In this document: positions 1 to 9,620 of the stretch, in pieces
Numbering within the stretch: position 1 is the first letter of the stretch
Layout of the letters: every line of letters starts with the position of its first letter
Assembly: GCA_032718475.1 (NCBI GenBank)
Contig: JAUCBJ010007677.1
Coordinates: 1 to 20,216 of the forward strand
Direction: 5' to 3'
Origin: Nemertoderma westbladi
Lineage: Eukaryota > Xenacoelomorpha > Nemertodermatida > Nemertodermatidae
DNA length: 20,216 bases
Notes under the pieces: model-generated
Database searches by the model: none
What the model saw: only the letters and a program-made list of their open reading frames with translations
Told to the model about the DNA's origin: nothing
Translations under genes and position numbers: made by a program

Positions 1-539
1 GTATGACGGTAGGTTAAGATACAATTAGATTGCAAGTGATAAGATCAATGAATGATAATAGCTATGCTTTCTATAATTTAGCCTACTAATGTTCTTATAA
101 AAAGGCAGAAAACATTTCGCTATATCAAAACGGTCTTAAAACACTGATAATAAAGTCTAAAATCATAACAAAATCATAACAAAAAGTCCCGTGACTTTAG
201 CTCTCTTATTTCCCAAGAATCCCGTTCAACACATGTAATCAGCAGTGAGACAGGATAATTTCAGTTCAGTAGCTCGGGATTGGTCGAAATCAGAACTAAC
301 TCAACACAGGGCTATGGGTAACTGGGGCAACCTTCCCAAGCCGGCTGTCCAATCGAACAGCTCAGATCCCTCCTAAAGGATTCCAACGCCTTGGAGGGGG
401 GAACTGGTTAGCAAAGAAAACAAATCAGTCATATCCCAGAAAAACCTTTACAGTAGGTTTCAGAGTATTTTAGCGTATGGGGGAAAAACTGGGTTGCGGG
501 GCGAAGGGCCAGTTACATCCCACAGAAGCTTTTACACTC
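1..539. other. Unassigned intergenic DNA
   Basis: AT-rich at first, then mixed composition from about 270 to 540. No open frame with recognisable protein similarity, tandem repeat or inverted repeat was found. The stretch around 300-420 is more GC-rich and could be an untranslated part of an old repeat, but nothing in it can be named. Confidence 0.5.
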
Positions 540-774
540 TCCAGGGGAAAATCGACGCAAATATCATTTCAAAAAAAAAGACCGTAAATCTGTGCTATAG
601 ACTCTCCACTCTCGTTTGTTGTTTTGGTTGAGATAACCTACCACTGTACTGCAACATGTTATGTTCCTTTCCCTAAATTAATAATTAACATTGTTGACTC
701 GCTGATGGATTTGCATCACTGCCTCCCAGCACACACCACCCTCACATACCAGACCCTGGTAAGCTGTACCCCCT
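540..774 (+). repeat. Interspersed repeat A, copy 1
   Basis: This stretch is repeated in the same orientation at 8436-8667. Both copies begin at TCCAGGGGAAAAT and share the words GTTTTGGTTGA, CCACTGTAC, CCTTTCCCTAA, TTGTTGACTCGC and TTTGCATCACTGCC. Both end at CCCTGGTAAG followed by GTACCCCCT. It carries no coding similarity and abuts an ORF1 fragment (776 onward), so it may be a noncoding part of the same LINE family or a separate repeat. Copy 1 has CCTCCCAGCACACACCACCC where copy 2 has long C runs. Confidence 0.7.
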
Positions 775-775
775 A

Positions 776-974
776 ACCCATTATGAGGGGGAAACAATGG
801 GAAAAAACCTTAATCTCAAAGCCGTAAAGGAATACCTCGCAACCTACTAAACCCTGGTAGTGTTTGTGGTGTTTCACCAAGGTCTTAATCCGCTCCTCTA
901 GTTACTGACAGTGCCAACGATGACTGGGATGTGAATTGTGCTGGCACCGGTACCAGCGTAGCAAACTCTCATTC
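776..974 (+). pseudogene. LINE ORF1 fragment (repeat B, copy 1)
   Basis: This stretch is a same-orientation repeat of 5855-6050, starting at ACCCAT..GGGGGAAACAATGGG and ending at CAAACTCTCATTC. Copy 2 lies inside a longer relic that is recognisably ORF1 of a CR1-like retrotransposon, so this copy is called an isolated ORF1 middle fragment. In the best frame it reads GIPRNLLNPGSVCGVSP, a stop codon, then SAPLVTDSANDDWDVN. There is no ORF1 sequence next to it: repeat A lies on the left, and on the right comes a junction and then the N-terminal part of a different ORF1 copy. Confidence 0.6.
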
Positions 975-1152
975 ATATAATCTGACTGTCTGAGTCTGAC
1001 TGTGCTACCTAATACAGTAATGGCTTTCTGCTGTAGGTACCAGCACCGGTACTGATCAGCCAGTAGATGGTAGACATGCGAAAAGTCATACAATAAATAA
1101 CTGTACTGTAATACGGTTCCGGTAGTGGTGTAGTACAACAAATGCGGATGAT

Positions 1153-1645
1153 TTGTACTGGTATAGTAGGCCTACTGGTATGTGTGTCTGGGTGTTGAAT
1201 CTCAGGGACGCCCTTGGGCAGATGAAATCGATCTGTCGCCAGTTGCCAGTTGTAAATACTGTACCTGCTTGTCACTATTGGCTGATTGGTGCAGGGTACC
1301 CTATGTCAACATGCACTTTTGAGAATGCATGTAATGTATGTCTGCACAGATTCACTCAGGAGGAGGTTAGGGTGGCAAAGTCAATGCTGTTCAGTAGATG
1401 CAGTACCAAGGTAGTTAACCGGCGTGATACCGGAGATAGATCTGCAAATGAGGCGAATTTCAAGGACTTATGGCAGAAACTTAAAGAACTTGATATAAAC
1501 GGTAAAGCTCTGTGCATATCAGTTATGGCTTTAGAGGCCCTATCGCTTCCATGCCTACAATCGGGAGCTGATGCTGGCATTGAAGAGGTGACTAAGATCC
1601 AGACTAAGATGGACATGGTGGATGAAAAAATTGATAAACTCGAGC
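1153..1645 (+). pseudogene. LINE ORF1 relic, N-terminal part
   Basis: This is an open frame that reads into a coiled-coil-like segment (EEVTKIQTKMDMVDEKIDKLE). Its core FTQEEVRVAKSMLF at 1351-1392 matches, in pattern and position, YTLDEIVVAKKLLF at about residues 126-139 of the intact ORF1 on the minus strand near 13.75 kb. Arg/Asp-rich and helical segments follow it, as in that protein. ORF1 proteins of this type bind RNA and form the retrotransposition particle. The true start is not clear: an ATG at 1153 is in frame but has no special support. The frame is broken at 1646 by the tail of another LINE and resumes, damaged, after about 2480. Confidence 0.6.
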
Positions 1646-2475
1646 GGTTATTTATTTATTTAATATTTACTCCCCACCAGGAGGCACATATCTGTAATTA
1701 TAAAAGAAAGGAAAAGCACAAACATTAAAAACAAAACCGAAAAACCCTACTGTACAATATTTTAATCAAAATTACTTGTTAAAATTTTTTTTTTTTTTAA
1801 TTACTTAATCCGACTGGAGTAAAAGTCCGCTGATAGCCTCACGCTGCAAATAAACGTGATATGGGTCTGCAGACAGTGTAAACACACCGCAGAATATGGT
1901 TTGTCGAATCCGCAACCCTATTTGATAAGCTACAGATAGAATTATGGTGAATATGACAAAACAAGGGTAAATTTAATTGGCCAAAAGAAAGAGACATACT
2001 AGTTGGCTCATCATCAGCGTTCAGACGAGGTACAGTATTTTAAAAAGCATTCGAGCACAATTATTATATGCGACCCTCATTTTATCACATACACACTGTG
2101 AATAGTTCGTAGGGGCCCACAAACTATTGTATTAAATAGGGGTACAGTACGCACGAAAAAGAGTTGTTTTGACAGCTACCGAGGCACTGCCAAATTTCCT
2201 AACTAGAGTATTAGCCTTGGCGTAAAGCGAGTGCAACTTATTAATGATATCAAGATCATCATCGGTAGATGACGTCAAAATATGACCAAGATAATTAAAA
2301 GAGTCCACAATAGGAATTGTTTTATTATAAATTGTAATTTTAGGCAGACATGAAAGTCAACAACTTTTTGAGATAAAATAAATACATTTTGTTTTTTAAC
2401 ATTGAAAATAATTGAATTTTGATTTGCATAATTCACTATGCATAATATCGACTAGTTTTATCGGTTGTTTACAAA
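1646..2475 (-). mobile_element. 5'-truncated CR1-like LINE nested in ORF1 relic
   Basis: Read on the minus strand, this contains the end of a reverse transcriptase and its C-terminal region. Recognisable pieces are IIFNVKK, KCIYF, IPIVDSFNYLGHILTSS, VKTTLFRAYCTPI and a broken AYNNCARMLF. These match KCMYF, CVKEYTYLGHIISC, IKTLIFKAYCYSLY and AYNSAFRHLF of the intact ORF2 in the same order. Coding similarity spans about 1815-2475 with frameshifts and stops. A 3' untranslated part follows, ending in GGGGAGTAAAT and an AAATAAAT-type tail at 1647-1662, typical of LINE 3' ends. The 5' end is missing, including the YADD motif. Its tail differs from that of the intact element, so it belongs to another subfamily. 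No target-site duplication could be identified. Confidence 0.7.
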
Positions 2476-2523
2476 CAGTTAGAATTCAATGCAAGCTAAT
2501 TTTTCTGAACAGTAACTTTGTCT

Positions 2524-3579
2524 AAAGGATGTCGTTGCACAAAGTAGACCGAATTCTTCATCCCTCAGTTCTACAATTAGAGCGTGTTCTACTGCTACTA
2601 TCATGGATACTGATACGGGGAGTGGGTTGAATACCTATATTGGTCCGATTGTGTCCAGTGAGCAATCTGTCATGCATAATGATGGCAGTTTTCTCCGTAA
2701 CGCATAGACAGTGATTTCCCTGAGTTGTGTCTTCCACCAGCAACATTACAGATGCCAGTCTGGAAACGCTCTGCTCCAAGGGATACCAGGATGCAAAGGC
2801 CTAGTACACCTTTGTCATTCACGAGACCAGAAACAACCACATCTTCACAATTTGCTGCTAGTGCTGGAAGTAGGCGTAGTCCTATTGGGAATACGGGTAC
2901 AGGTACCAATAATATGGTCTCTAAAGGGAGACCCAGTTACCTTGCAGCGGCTTCCAGTAGATTTGTTCCACTGCGGCCTCAGTCACAATCAGTTATTAGG
3001 GATCAGCCAACCTAGCAGGCAATGGCGTAACTATTACTCTCCTCTGGCAACACCAACTCAATCACCAGGTGTTCATGGCCAGAGGGGGAGTGCCAAGAGG
3101 CTGTGACACTTGCAATCAGATGTTCTAGATGAGGAGGATCAGTTCGGCAGCTCTGGTTTTCAGAGGATGGAATACAAACTGAGGAGGCGCCCATGTGAGT
3201 TCATCATTCGGACAAACCAAAGTCCAGTCACGGTTGGGGATAATGGAGACATGAAAACAGGGCTAAGGGCGGCACCAGAAGACGTATTCGTCTTAAGACT
3301 TTGGCCTACTACAACAGCACAGGATATAGTCGACTGCCTTGTGGTACAAGGTGAGTCGATTCTACTATCCTATCTTATGTGAAGAGGATCTCACCCCCAG
3401 GACCAACAAAGGCAAGTTTCAGAGTTTCGATGAGTTCCAATAGCTTCGAATTAGCTTTGTCAACTTCCACGTGGCCTTCTGGTGTATGCATCTGCAAATG
3501 GGTGCAGAATAGTTACAGGCCACATCTGGGTCGTTTCAGTGGTCCATCACATCTTGGGCAGAATGACAATTTGACTCCA
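2524..3579 (+). pseudogene. LINE ORF1 relic, C-terminal part
   Basis: This continues the ORF1 relic interrupted at 1646. From about 2534 one frame is open to about 2706. A shifted frame then covers 2709-3015, rich in Ser, Pro, Thr and Arg like the middle of the intact ORF1. A third frame covers about 3110-3380. The segment GFQRMEYKLRRRP parallels GYEVVTRQRRTRR, and DVFVLRLWPTTTAQDIVDCL parallels RIFASRFGLATTSDMISNFL. From 3409 the frame shifts again and TKASFRVSMSSNSF, then TWPSGVCICKWV, parallel TYNSFIITCRSEED, then SWPEGTLVKKYF. The order and spacing make homology to the ORF1 C-terminal module secure, although several frameshifts show it is dead. Confidence 0.65.
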
Positions 3580-3791
3580 TAGGTAGAAATAATTGATCGA
3601 CAGTGTTTAGTTATCACATATATATTATATATACCAGTACTCATTAAAACCAACCTCTGACTGAACTTTTTAATGAATCAAATTTGTATACATCAGGCCC
3701 TAATATATACTGGTACAATAGCCTAATTTCTGTCTATGAATAACTGAATATTAATTTTATATCTTTAAACTCAAAAGAGAACTGTCAATCA

Positions 3792-5095
3792 TCTGTCACT
3801 GTATGTTCATATAATTTCACAGGTTTGGGTAATGATAAATTTGAATTCATGAGAACATTGTTGTTAGGAGTTGATATTTTATGCATTCAAGAACATTTCA
3901 TTTTCATTTTCATTTCATTTGTTACAAATTTAACAAATTATTCCCAGAATATAATTTTTATGCTATGCCTTCCACTTATTTGAACGAGGAAGTGTGTTGT
4001 GGTAAGCCCAGCAGGTGGGTTGCTATATTCTGGAAGAAATCTATTTCTAAGTTTATTTCTGTTATTAATGTTAGTAATACTCATATCCAGGCTATTAGGA
4101 TAAACTTTCCAAATAATAATATATTGCTGATTAATTATTATTTTCCAGTAGATAATCCTAGTCAGACTTTATCTGACGAATTTTTTACTTTGCTTAATTG
4201 TATTAAAGAAACTATAAACAATTCTCAGGTATATAACATAGGCTAATATGGACTGATGATTTAAATGCTGATTCCTAATTCTTTGCATGTACAGACCATG
4301 AAGGAATATATTGAATCACTAATCACTTATCTATTGAATCATTGTGCTTGGAATGTATTTGCAATCGATTATACTTATTTTCATATGTTTGATAATGTCA
4401 ATCAGCGTTCCACATTAGATCATTTTGTAATTAGCCAAAACATACTAAATGTGTGTTACGAAGCTGATGTAATTCATACAGGTGCAAATATGTCTAACCA
4501 TAACACGATTTACATGAAATTTAAAGTGGAATCACTGAATACAGATGTTTTAACAGAACCTCTGCCAGTTAAATTTTCTTATGAATAGGCAACATCTAAT
4601 CAGAAACGTCAATATCACGCTAATTTGAATGGTTACTTATTATTACATCCGGATTACGCCCCGGTGGCTATAATTAGTAAAATGGTGTGTATATTTACTT
4701 AGATTGGCACACACCAACACAAAAAAAATTATGTATTTATTAACTAACTTAATGAACTTATATTAGACTATGATTGTTTTAAGTGCAATAATCTTTTATG
4801 TACCGTGCCAGAACATCGTCTGTTTATTGAAAAGTATGCATTGCAAATTTTAGAGACAATTGAGCGAGGCTGCCACCCATGTGCAACAGTACCACGCACT
4901 GGTGGCATTATAATTGGGCAAATAATCCCAGGATGGAACAAACATGTTAGGTATTATAAAACTGAGGCGATGTTCTGGAACGGGGTGTGAAATGCTGCTG
5001 GTAGACCCACCGATAATGATAACTATATTTTTCACATGCATCAGACCTCCTGTGCACAATATCAATATACCATTCGCAGATTAAAATGAGGTCAG
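3792..5095 (+). pseudogene. LINE ORF2 relic: endonuclease and linker, no RT
   Basis: This is the remains of an AP-type endonuclease (EEP fold) and the linker before the RT. In order: SVTVCSYNFTGL at about 3792, then CIQEH with the metal-binding Glu; after a frameshift, RWVAIFWKK and INYYFPVDN. TDDLNADS follows at about 4248-4276, holding the catalytic Asp and Asn, then RSTLDHFVISQN at about 4406 and ANMSNHNTIYMKF, where the usual SDH is SNH. Downstream, IPGWNKHVRYYKTEAMFWNGV at 4926-4990, then AGRPTD and QYQYTIRRLK, match the PGWNDLVKEK, GRPRSG and AQYKLALRNCRK linker of the intact ORF2. Similarity stops near 5095, before the RT. It lies just downstream of the ORF1 relic, so both come from one + strand element. 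A CATTTT-type microsatellite at 3894-3920 falls just after the Glu motif. Confidence 0.75.
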
Positions 5096-5435
5096 GATAA
5101 AATAAAATGTAACCGAGTTCTACGAGAGTGGTTGATACAGTTGGTATTGTGCCATAAAGCTCGACGTTTGTCATATGTCATATCCAGCTGATGTTTAGGG
5201 CTGCCCTTGTAGTAGCCTTGACTATCCTCATTGCGTAATCCAATACAATTATGAATAGTAATATTAATGGTGCCAATGTATCATCTTGCAGTTCACCATC
5301 CAGGATTGAATTGATAAGAACCCATCTGGTGAAAATACCTGAGCTTCTGTATCATAATATAAAAATCCAATGCCAGCAACAATTACTTCTGGTAATCCAT
5401 AAGGTCATAGGAATTCAAGCATTTTACCTCAATGG
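5096..5435. other. Junction DNA between two LINE relics
   Basis: No protein similarity is convincing here. It separates the ORF2 relic that ends near 5095 from the next ORF1 relic. A 68-codon frame at 5251-5457 may be the degraded start of that ORF1, but its residues show no motif that I recognise. Confidence 0.4.
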
Positions 5436-6420
5436 ATGGAATCGAATAATTTCTTGAAATCCACAGAATTACTTGAGAAATTACTTGATAGTAAACAAGA
5501 CAATGCTATTGTCCATGATGATGAGGTATGTGAACTAAGGGATTTCATATATTCATTACGACAAACTGTTGGAATCCACAACAAGTTTATCCAGAATCTA
5601 AATGCATGCAGGCAAATTACTTAGCTTTCAAATATGAAATAATTAAAGAGGTTAAAGATGTTTCTTTTAAATACCCATCGCTTATCCAAGTGGGACCAGC
5701 AGAAAGTCTAGATAAATCGTATGCTGATTCTCTTGGTGCCGGGTGCAGATGGCAATCCACCTACATTTATTCCTGCCAGCCAAACTACTCTGCCATCTGG
5801 TTCTGTGGCTCCGATCCATAATCCGAGTAGGCCTAAAGGAAACAGACAGAATATACCCATGCGGGGGAAACAATGGGAATAAACCTCAATCTCAAAGCCG
5901 TAAAGGAATACCTCGTAACCTACTAAACCCTGGTAGTGTTTGTGGTGTTTCACCAGGGTCTTATTATGCGCCTTTAGTTACTGACTGTCAATGATGAGTC
6001 GGATGTGAATTGTGCTGGCACTGGTAAAATGCTTATCAAACTCTCATTCCATTGTTGAAGATCATAATGATTTTGAAGAAGTTCCTTCAAGAAATAAGGG
6101 AATGTCTGGTAGATCCAAATTCGTCAGAGTTGGAAAGGGAAACTTCGTGGGCCTAAGGGTGGCCAATATTCTGGAATGCAGGGTTACTAAAAAACTATTT
6201 ACAGTATTTCCCGGTATCCATGCCATTTATAACAGGTATACAGTTCCGTGATTTTATTTTGGTCAACCATAGGCTTGAAGTCGGAGCAATTGTTTCCAAT
6301 TTTGATTAAAAAAAAACTCGTCGTACAACTCATTTATAATATGTCCTAAATCTGTGAATGATTTTAATAAACTAATGAATGTTGACTGTTGGACAGATGG
6401 TGTGATTTATTGAGTTTTAT
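5436..6420 (+). pseudogene. LINE ORF1 relic, second copy
   Basis: This is a multi-frame relic of a CR1-like ORF1. It starts with a helical, charged segment (WMESNNFLKSTELLEKLLD), then SLDKSYADSLGAG at about 5706, parallel to TETYADAIGSLPPGG of the intact protein. A Pro/Ser/Asn-rich stretch and repeat B (5855-6050) follow, then DFEEVPSRNK at about 6070. It ends with SSYNSFIICPKSVNDFNKL and VDCWTDGVIY followed by TGA near 6420, which match TYNSFIITCRSEEDVPKLL and the SWPEGTLVKKY tail. At least four frameshifts are needed to read it through. No endonuclease follows it, so the element is truncated or deleted on its 3' side. Confidence 0.65.
5855..6050 (+). repeat. Repeat B, copy 2
   Basis: This is the same-orientation counterpart of 776-974, lying within the second ORF1 relic. 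Identity by eye is high over the central part (CTCAAAGCCGTAAAGGAATA through GTGGTGTTTCACCA is nearly unchanged), with small indels near both ends. Confidence 0.75.
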
Positions 6421-7024
6421 TTTATCGGAGTAATCATCTGTTATTTGCATCGATTTTCCCTTGGAGTGTAATGAATATATACCCCCTACCCCTCTAACCT
6501 CATTTCTGCGTCCTGATTATATATATAACTGACACTAGTTTTAATCCCGAATGGATCGGCTAATTGTATAGCTGTTCTCCCCAACCTTAAGAGGTGGTTT
6601 TCGAATACATCAATTATATACATGTAGGTAATGCCTCCAAGAGGTTCATACTGTACATCAAGTCTAGGATGTCATGGGGTGATGGGAAAGTACGACGATG
6701 CCTAGGGAAATACAATTAGGTGAATTGGTTGAGCCTTGGAAAAGGGAGATACCAAGGTCAACGCATTTAGGAAAATTAAGTTCCATTGTGGTTAGAAGTT
6801 TGTTGAAACTCGCTGGGTAGCCGCCCGCTGAGGATATTTTCTCACACTTTTTTCTCAAAATATGCTAATATATATTGTAAAAAACCTCAACATATGACTG
6901 ACCTTAAACATAAAGTAGTTATGTTAATTAATTAATCTTTATTTTTTAATAAATTATACCATGTATAAGTTACGTTTTAGTAATAAACTGTAAAAGTAAT
7001 AAAGATAAACTACAGAGAATTCAA
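6421..7024. other. Unassigned DNA after ORF1 relic
   Basis: AT-rich sequence in which no endonuclease motif (SYN, QET, GDFNAD) follows the ORF1 end at 6420. Short ORFs on the minus strand around 6664-6858 have no recognisable features. Confidence 0.4.
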
Positions 7025-7610
7025 TATCAATCAATCAATATTTATTTATTAGCCTTTAAAACTTGAACTACAGTAGCATGCTGATTCAAAGGCAGTTAAC
7101 ATGTACATATATTGCACTGTACGTAACTGATAATAAATATAAAAGGCCGAAGAAGACGGACAAAATTAGTTTAACCAATTCGTGAAATGACCGGTATATC
7201 TACGGTACATAACATATTACAATATAAATAACATTTACATTAATCAATAGTTAAGACCAGGCCTAGTCCTACATTCATTCGCGAGCAAAAAAAAATTCGA
7301 AAGGCCACATTCCAACGGCAACATATTGTCTAATTCGTGCCTCCATGATTCCGTAGCATACATAACTGCATCTACTGTACTAAAACCCTTTCTGAAACCA
7401 AGTTTATTATTACTAAGCCAAAATATGAGTAAATTTTTTCTATGCCAAAAAAGTACGAACAAACTGTATTTTGAAAGTCAATATATATAACGAAAGTTCC
7501 TGAATAATGCATTCCGATTGTAAAATAAAAGAGATATCGTGGACAATAGGGAACCCGGAGTTCCACAATGCTCAACAGTAAAAGGCCTTTTCATTTTAAG
7601 GTTCATTACA
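7025..7610 (-). mobile_element. Scrambled CR1-like LINE relic, 3' end
   Basis: The left edge is the complement of a LINE 3' terminus: on the minus strand, GGCTAATAAATAAATA followed by TTGATTGATTGA. Reading further upstream on the same strand, LSNNKLGFRKGFSTVDAVMYA (about 7350-7412) resembles the fingers motif NQFGF..n.gTe.cv of the RT. Near 7508-7560, CGTPGSLLSTISLLFYN resembles the GVRQGSLISPILFNIY motif. On the minus strand these two come in the reverse of their normal order, so the relic has been rearranged or is two fragments. No catalytic Asp-Asp motif was seen. The call rests mainly on the tail and the first motif. Confidence 0.45.
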
Positions 7611-8377
7611 CGCCGTATGAACTCTACCCTGTCCAGTATGTAATGTCATTCGACTTGGGGATGAGTTGAGAGAGGAGATGGCTCTCATGTGGAAAAAAAC
7701 AGATATTGGGAAGGGGGTATTGGGTATTATAGCAGTGCGACCCAGACTGACATGCTACCTGTACCAAAATAATGAAACTGAAAGTTGCTGTTTAAAATTT
7801 ATGTATAAAGCGGTGGTACATATAATCTAAATGTGTTCATTTTATTAAACATGCTTGTAAAATAAAATAGGTTCAATTAATGAATCGCTTAAATTGATAT
7901 AGATGACAAGGTGGAATGCAGTGGTGTGAAGTAATAAGTTTATTTATAGAATGTTAATATTGATAAAAATCGCAATAAAATGTCTGTCAATAATAGCACC
8001 ATGGTATCATGCTGCTTCAAATTCATTCGAACTCGATATTAAACTTGTAAGAATTAATCAATTGTGGAAACAAACTTGTCCATGTGTGATGTACATTAAG
8101 GTAGCAGATGTGGTTAACGCCACGCTAACTCAACTATGGGATGAGGTTAATTATATAAATGTAGGTCATGTTCAATATCTGGGAATATCAAATTCGTAAT
8201 TTCACTTGAAAGCCCGACTGCAAATAGCCCGGCAAATAATTGAATATCCTAGCAATAGCGACGTGGTCACAAATGATGGGTGAATCTCATTGCTGCACTG
8301 CCTTTGCCAGTAAATTCAATGCATGTATAATATGGTAGAATTATGTTGATTCCCACGTGCCTTTGGATGTAGATTGC
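7611..8377. other. Unassigned intergenic DNA
   Basis: No repeat partner inside the window and no recognisable protein. The 82-codon + strand frame at 7951-8199 has no motif I can identify. Confidence 0.4.
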
Positions 8378-8396
8378 GGGGGGGGGGGGGGGGGGG
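8378..8396. repeat. Uninterrupted 19-base G run
   Basis: Nineteen consecutive G after ATTGC. On the + strand it could form a quadruplex. It lies about 40 bases before repeat A copy 2. The exact length is uncertain because such runs are prone to sequencing and assembly error. Confidence 0.8.
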
Positions 8397-8435
8397 ATAT
8401 CATGCAAGCAATAATGTGATCAAATTTAAAACATT

Positions 8436-8667
8436 TCCAGGGGAAAATGAAAGCAAATAACAGCTGATTACTATCAAAATTGAATATGTGCTATGGTCTA
8501 TCGTTTCTTGTTTTGGTTGACCACTGTACAGTAACATGATGATCCTTTCCCTAACTGACAATTACCATTGTTGACTCGCCAATGGTTTTGCATCACTGCC
8601 CCCCCAACCCCCCCCCCCCCCCACCCCCCCACCCGCCATCCCACACCCTGGTAAGTTGTACCCCCTA
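8436..8667 (+). repeat. Interspersed repeat A, copy 2
   Basis: Counterpart of 540-774 in the same orientation. Between the conserved words TTTGCATCACTGCC and CCCTGGTAAG it holds an expanded C-rich tract at 8599-8634, with C runs of 7, 15 and 7 broken by A bases. Copy 1 has a mixed CCTCCCAGCACACACC there. No ORF1 fragment follows this copy. Confidence 0.7.
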
Positions 8668-9117
8668 TGCCTTACAATACACACCTGGGGCTACAATTCC
8701 TCAGTTCATGGACATTACTTTGTCCCTTGATAATGTAATTTTGTCCGTTCTCATTACCTGATTCTGTCTACCAGGTTAAAGTGTTGATGCTTATCGAATT
8801 CATCAAACCGTCAAGACAAACCTGATCCAGTTCTCACTCATTCACTTTTATAAATCTACTTCAATAAAATACTATTAAACCCATACCAATCAGTGGGGTA
8901 AAGTGCAGAATGTCTGATTATTGATGAAGAAGGCTGGCACTCCCTTGAGTTTGAAATCAAACCGTGTATGGAGATGAAGCCATTTAAAAGTGACACATGC
9001 ACTGGGATTCCAAGGGAACTCTCACAAACCATTTGATCGCATACTGCTGAACTTTAAACATGCAATAATTATTAACATTGGTTGTTTATTTTGCAAGCAA
9101 TCTTAAGATCTTTTCTT
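8668..9117. other. Unassigned DNA left of the retrotransposon-bearing MITE
   Basis: Moderately AT-rich DNA with no repeat partner in the window and no open frame above about 50 codons that I could recognise. Confidence 0.4.
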
Positions 9118-9162
9118 TAAGGCCGCGTTCACACTACCGAGTCAAATGCCCTTCTGTATTAT

Positions 9163-9620
9163 ATTTCAATTTTCAATTCAATTTCAAGTTTATTCATCGG
9201 GCAGAGCCCATAAAACATACTGTACAGATTATTTCTACCAAATTTAACAGCATAGCACAATTAATACCTAAATGCACAAGGATACATTGAATATTTGAGA
9301 CCCCGACTGTAGAATACTAAATTAAATCGATATCCAAGGTACCGCATTTTCAATTTGAAAGCACAATATTATACAAAAAAAACAAAAAAAAGATACACTC
9401 AGGCACTGCCCAACCAATACCGAAAGAATAGCAATTCCCATTACTGAATTAAAAATATTAAATATTAAAATTGAGTACCAGTCGCTCAGGTGTTATGTAT
9501 TCAAAAAAAAAATTATAAGATATACATTGTATTAATTCATATTATATAGTATTTGCAAGGATTTGAAATATGAAAAGGTCACGATAATGTGGGGGCAAGC
9601 CATGAAGTGGGGGGTGAGCT
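9163..9620 (-). other. 3' UTR and terminal tail of the retrotransposon
   Basis: AT-rich, without open frames, from the ORF2 stop to the tail. The last 50 bases carry the GGGC/GCCC stem-loop and the tail of TTGAA-like units. In CR1-type elements this end is what the reverse transcriptase recognises in target-primed reverse transcription (family knowledge). Confidence 0.65.

Noticed and set aside
7951-8199. 82-codon + strand frame as a small gene
   Set aside because: No domain, signal peptide or splice context supports it; length is near chance for AT-rich DNA.
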